DNA of 14,442 nt from Chloroflexia bacterium (GTDB taxonomy: Bacteria > Chloroflexota > Chloroflexia > Thermomicrobiales > UBA6265), in assembly GCA_013698305.1 (NCBI GenBank), contig JACCVC010000091.1:1-14442 (forward strand), in the 5' to 3' direction. The notes below the pieces were generated by a model, which did not search any database, was not told the origin of the DNA, and saw only the letters and a list, made by a program, of their open reading frames with translations. Made by a program: the position numbers and the translations under genes. Positions within the stretch are counted from its first letter, which is position 1; each line of letters starts with the position of its first letter. Below are positions 13,372-14,442 of this stretch, in pieces.

Positions 13372-14442
13372 CTAATCTGCGGTGATGGTCATCAGGCGCT
13401 CGATGTCGATCTCGGCGTTGGTGTGATCCTCGCTTGCCTCCGCCTGGACACCGATGCCGATGTAGGTGAAGCCTTCGTTCGACACCCGGCTGGCGTCGTA
13501 CATGTTGCGACCGTCGAAGATGACCGGGTGCGTAAGTTCGGAGCGCAGCAGGTTGTAATCCGGGCTGCGGAACTGCCGCCACTCGGTGGCGATGATCAGC
13601 GCGTCCGCTCCCCGGACGGCGTCGTCGCGCGAATCGCACAGCGTCAAGCTAGGCTGCCCGTCGTAGAGCGCTTTGGCGGTATGCATCGCCTCCGGGTCGA
13701 ATGCCTGGACCTTCGCGCCCGCTGTCCAGAGACCCTCCATGATAGTGCGGCTGGGAGCCTCGCGCATGTCATCGGTCTTCGGCTTGAAGGCCAGGCCCCA
13801 CAGGGCAAAGGTCATGCCGTCGACATGGCCGTCGAAGTAGTTCAGCACCTTGTCCAGCAGAACCCTTTTTTGCGACTGGTTGACGCGTTCCACGGATGAG
13901 ATCAGCGAAGCTTGATAGCCGGAGGCGGAGGCCATGTGCTCCAGAGAACGAATGTCCTTGGGGAAGCAGGAGCCACCGTAGCCGCTTCCGGCGTAAATGA
14001 AGTCGTAGCCGATGCGGGAATCCGAGCCGATGCCGATGCGGACGTTCTCGATATTCGCGCCGACTCGCTCAGCGATGTTGGCGATCTCGTTCATGAAGGA
14101 GATCTTGGTCGCCAGCATCGCGTTGGCGGCGTACTTGGTCAGCTCGGCAGAGCGGATGTCCATCACCATGAAGCGGTCATGATTGCGGTTGAAGGGGGCG
14201 TAGAGCTGCTGCATGATCTCGATTGACTGGGCCCGCTCCGCGCCGACAATGATGCGGTCGGGGCGCATGAAGTCGTCGATCGCGGCGCCCTCCTTGAGAA
14301 ACTCCGGGTTACTGACGACGTCGAAGGCAATATCGACACTCCGGATTGCCATCTCCTCGGTGATGATCTCCCGGACGCGGTCGGCGGTGCCGACCGGAAC
14401 CGTCGACTTGTCGACGATCACCGCCGAATGGTTGAGATGGTG
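13372..14442 (-). CDS. ugd: UDP-glucose 6-dehydrogenase, C-terminal part (cut by window end)
   Basis: The enzyme oxidises UDP-glucose to UDP-glucuronate with two NAD+, feeding capsule, exopolysaccharide or envelope glycan synthesis. The reading frame runs to the window edge, so about 80 N-terminal residues, including the GxGxxG NAD-binding start, are missing. Visible motifs in order are VDKSTVPVGT, NPEFLKEGAAIDDFMRPDRI, ELTKYAANAMLATKISFMNE, the active-site GSGYGGSCFPKD with the catalytic Cys, GLAFKPKTDDMREAPS, and a C-terminal NAD-binding-like half with ALIIATEWRQF. GTG 14421 is an internal valine codon, not a start; seven in-frame codons precede it. The TAG stop is at 13372-13374. The gene is convergent with ctaB across the repeat. 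Confidence 0.95.
   Translation of the reverse strand, partial: HHLNHSAVIVDKSTVPVGTADRVREIITEEMAIRSVDIAFDVVSNPEFLKEGAAIDDFMRPDRIIVGAERAQSIEIMQQLYAPFNRNHDRFMVMDIRSAELTKYAANAMLATKISFMNEIANIAERVGANIENVRIGIGSDSRIGYDFIYAGSGYGGSCFPKDIRSLEHMASASGYQASLISSVERVNQSQKRVLLDKVLNYFDGHVDGMTFALWGLAFKPKTDDMREAPSRTIMEGLWTAGAKVQAFDPEAMHTAKALYDGQPSLTLCDSRDDAVRGADALIIATEWRQFRSPDYNLLRSELTHPVIFDGRNMYDASRVSNEGFTYIGIGVQAEASEDHTNAEIDIERLMTITAD

Overview
The window is high-GC, gene-dense bacterial chromosome. Protein features (an MscL with a C-terminal zinc ribbon, a divergent seven-gene Mrp antiporter set, GH15 and heme O synthase types) and short hairpin repeats bounded by CGTAG...CTACG suggest Chloroflexota, perhaps near the Thermomicrobia. 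This placement is inferred from general resemblance, not from a marker gene.

Layout. 24-599: an unrecognised two-helix membrane protein. 747-6738: a complete Mrp/Mnh multisubunit cation/proton antiporter operon, mrpA to mrpG, all on the + strand. mrpA to mrpE are joined by four-base ATGA overlaps; mrpF follows after 22 bases. mrpG is separated from mrpF by 214 bases that hold a 12-codon minigene and a hairpin repeat. 6769-7026: a small LapA-domain membrane protein. 7050-7123: a second copy of the repeat, inverted relative to the first. 7154-9103: a GH15 glucoamylase/trehalase-type hydrolase. 9351-10622: a secreted cupin-like protein with a RodZ-C (DUF4115)-like end, behind its own promoter candidate. 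10716-11147: mscL. 11148-12246: a 1.1 kb region with nested inverted repeats, another repeat fragment, a small leftward ORF with a good promoter and structured leader, and a 12-bp palindrome. 12247-13149: ctaB. 13174-13357: a composite repeat with short terminal inverted repeats, between convergent genes. 13372-14442: the C-terminal part of a UDP-glucose 6-dehydrogenase on the - strand, cut by the window end.

How the genes may fit together. Mrp exchanges cytoplasmic Na+ (or K+) for protons and supports pH and salt homeostasis; MscL releases solutes on hypo-osmotic shock. A trehalase-type GH15 could join an osmolyte theme, but its substrate cannot be read from sequence. CtaB makes heme O for terminal oxidases; Ugd makes UDP-glucuronate for envelope polysaccharide. 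Apart from the mrp operon these look like independent transcription units.

I found no defence island, CRISPR array, biosynthetic cluster or clearly new multi-gene system. The most notable items are the repeat family in which stem sequences vary while loop and flanks stay constant, the nested inverted-repeat element after mscL, changes at normally conserved charged positions in MrpA and MrpD, and the small leftward gene with its structured leader.
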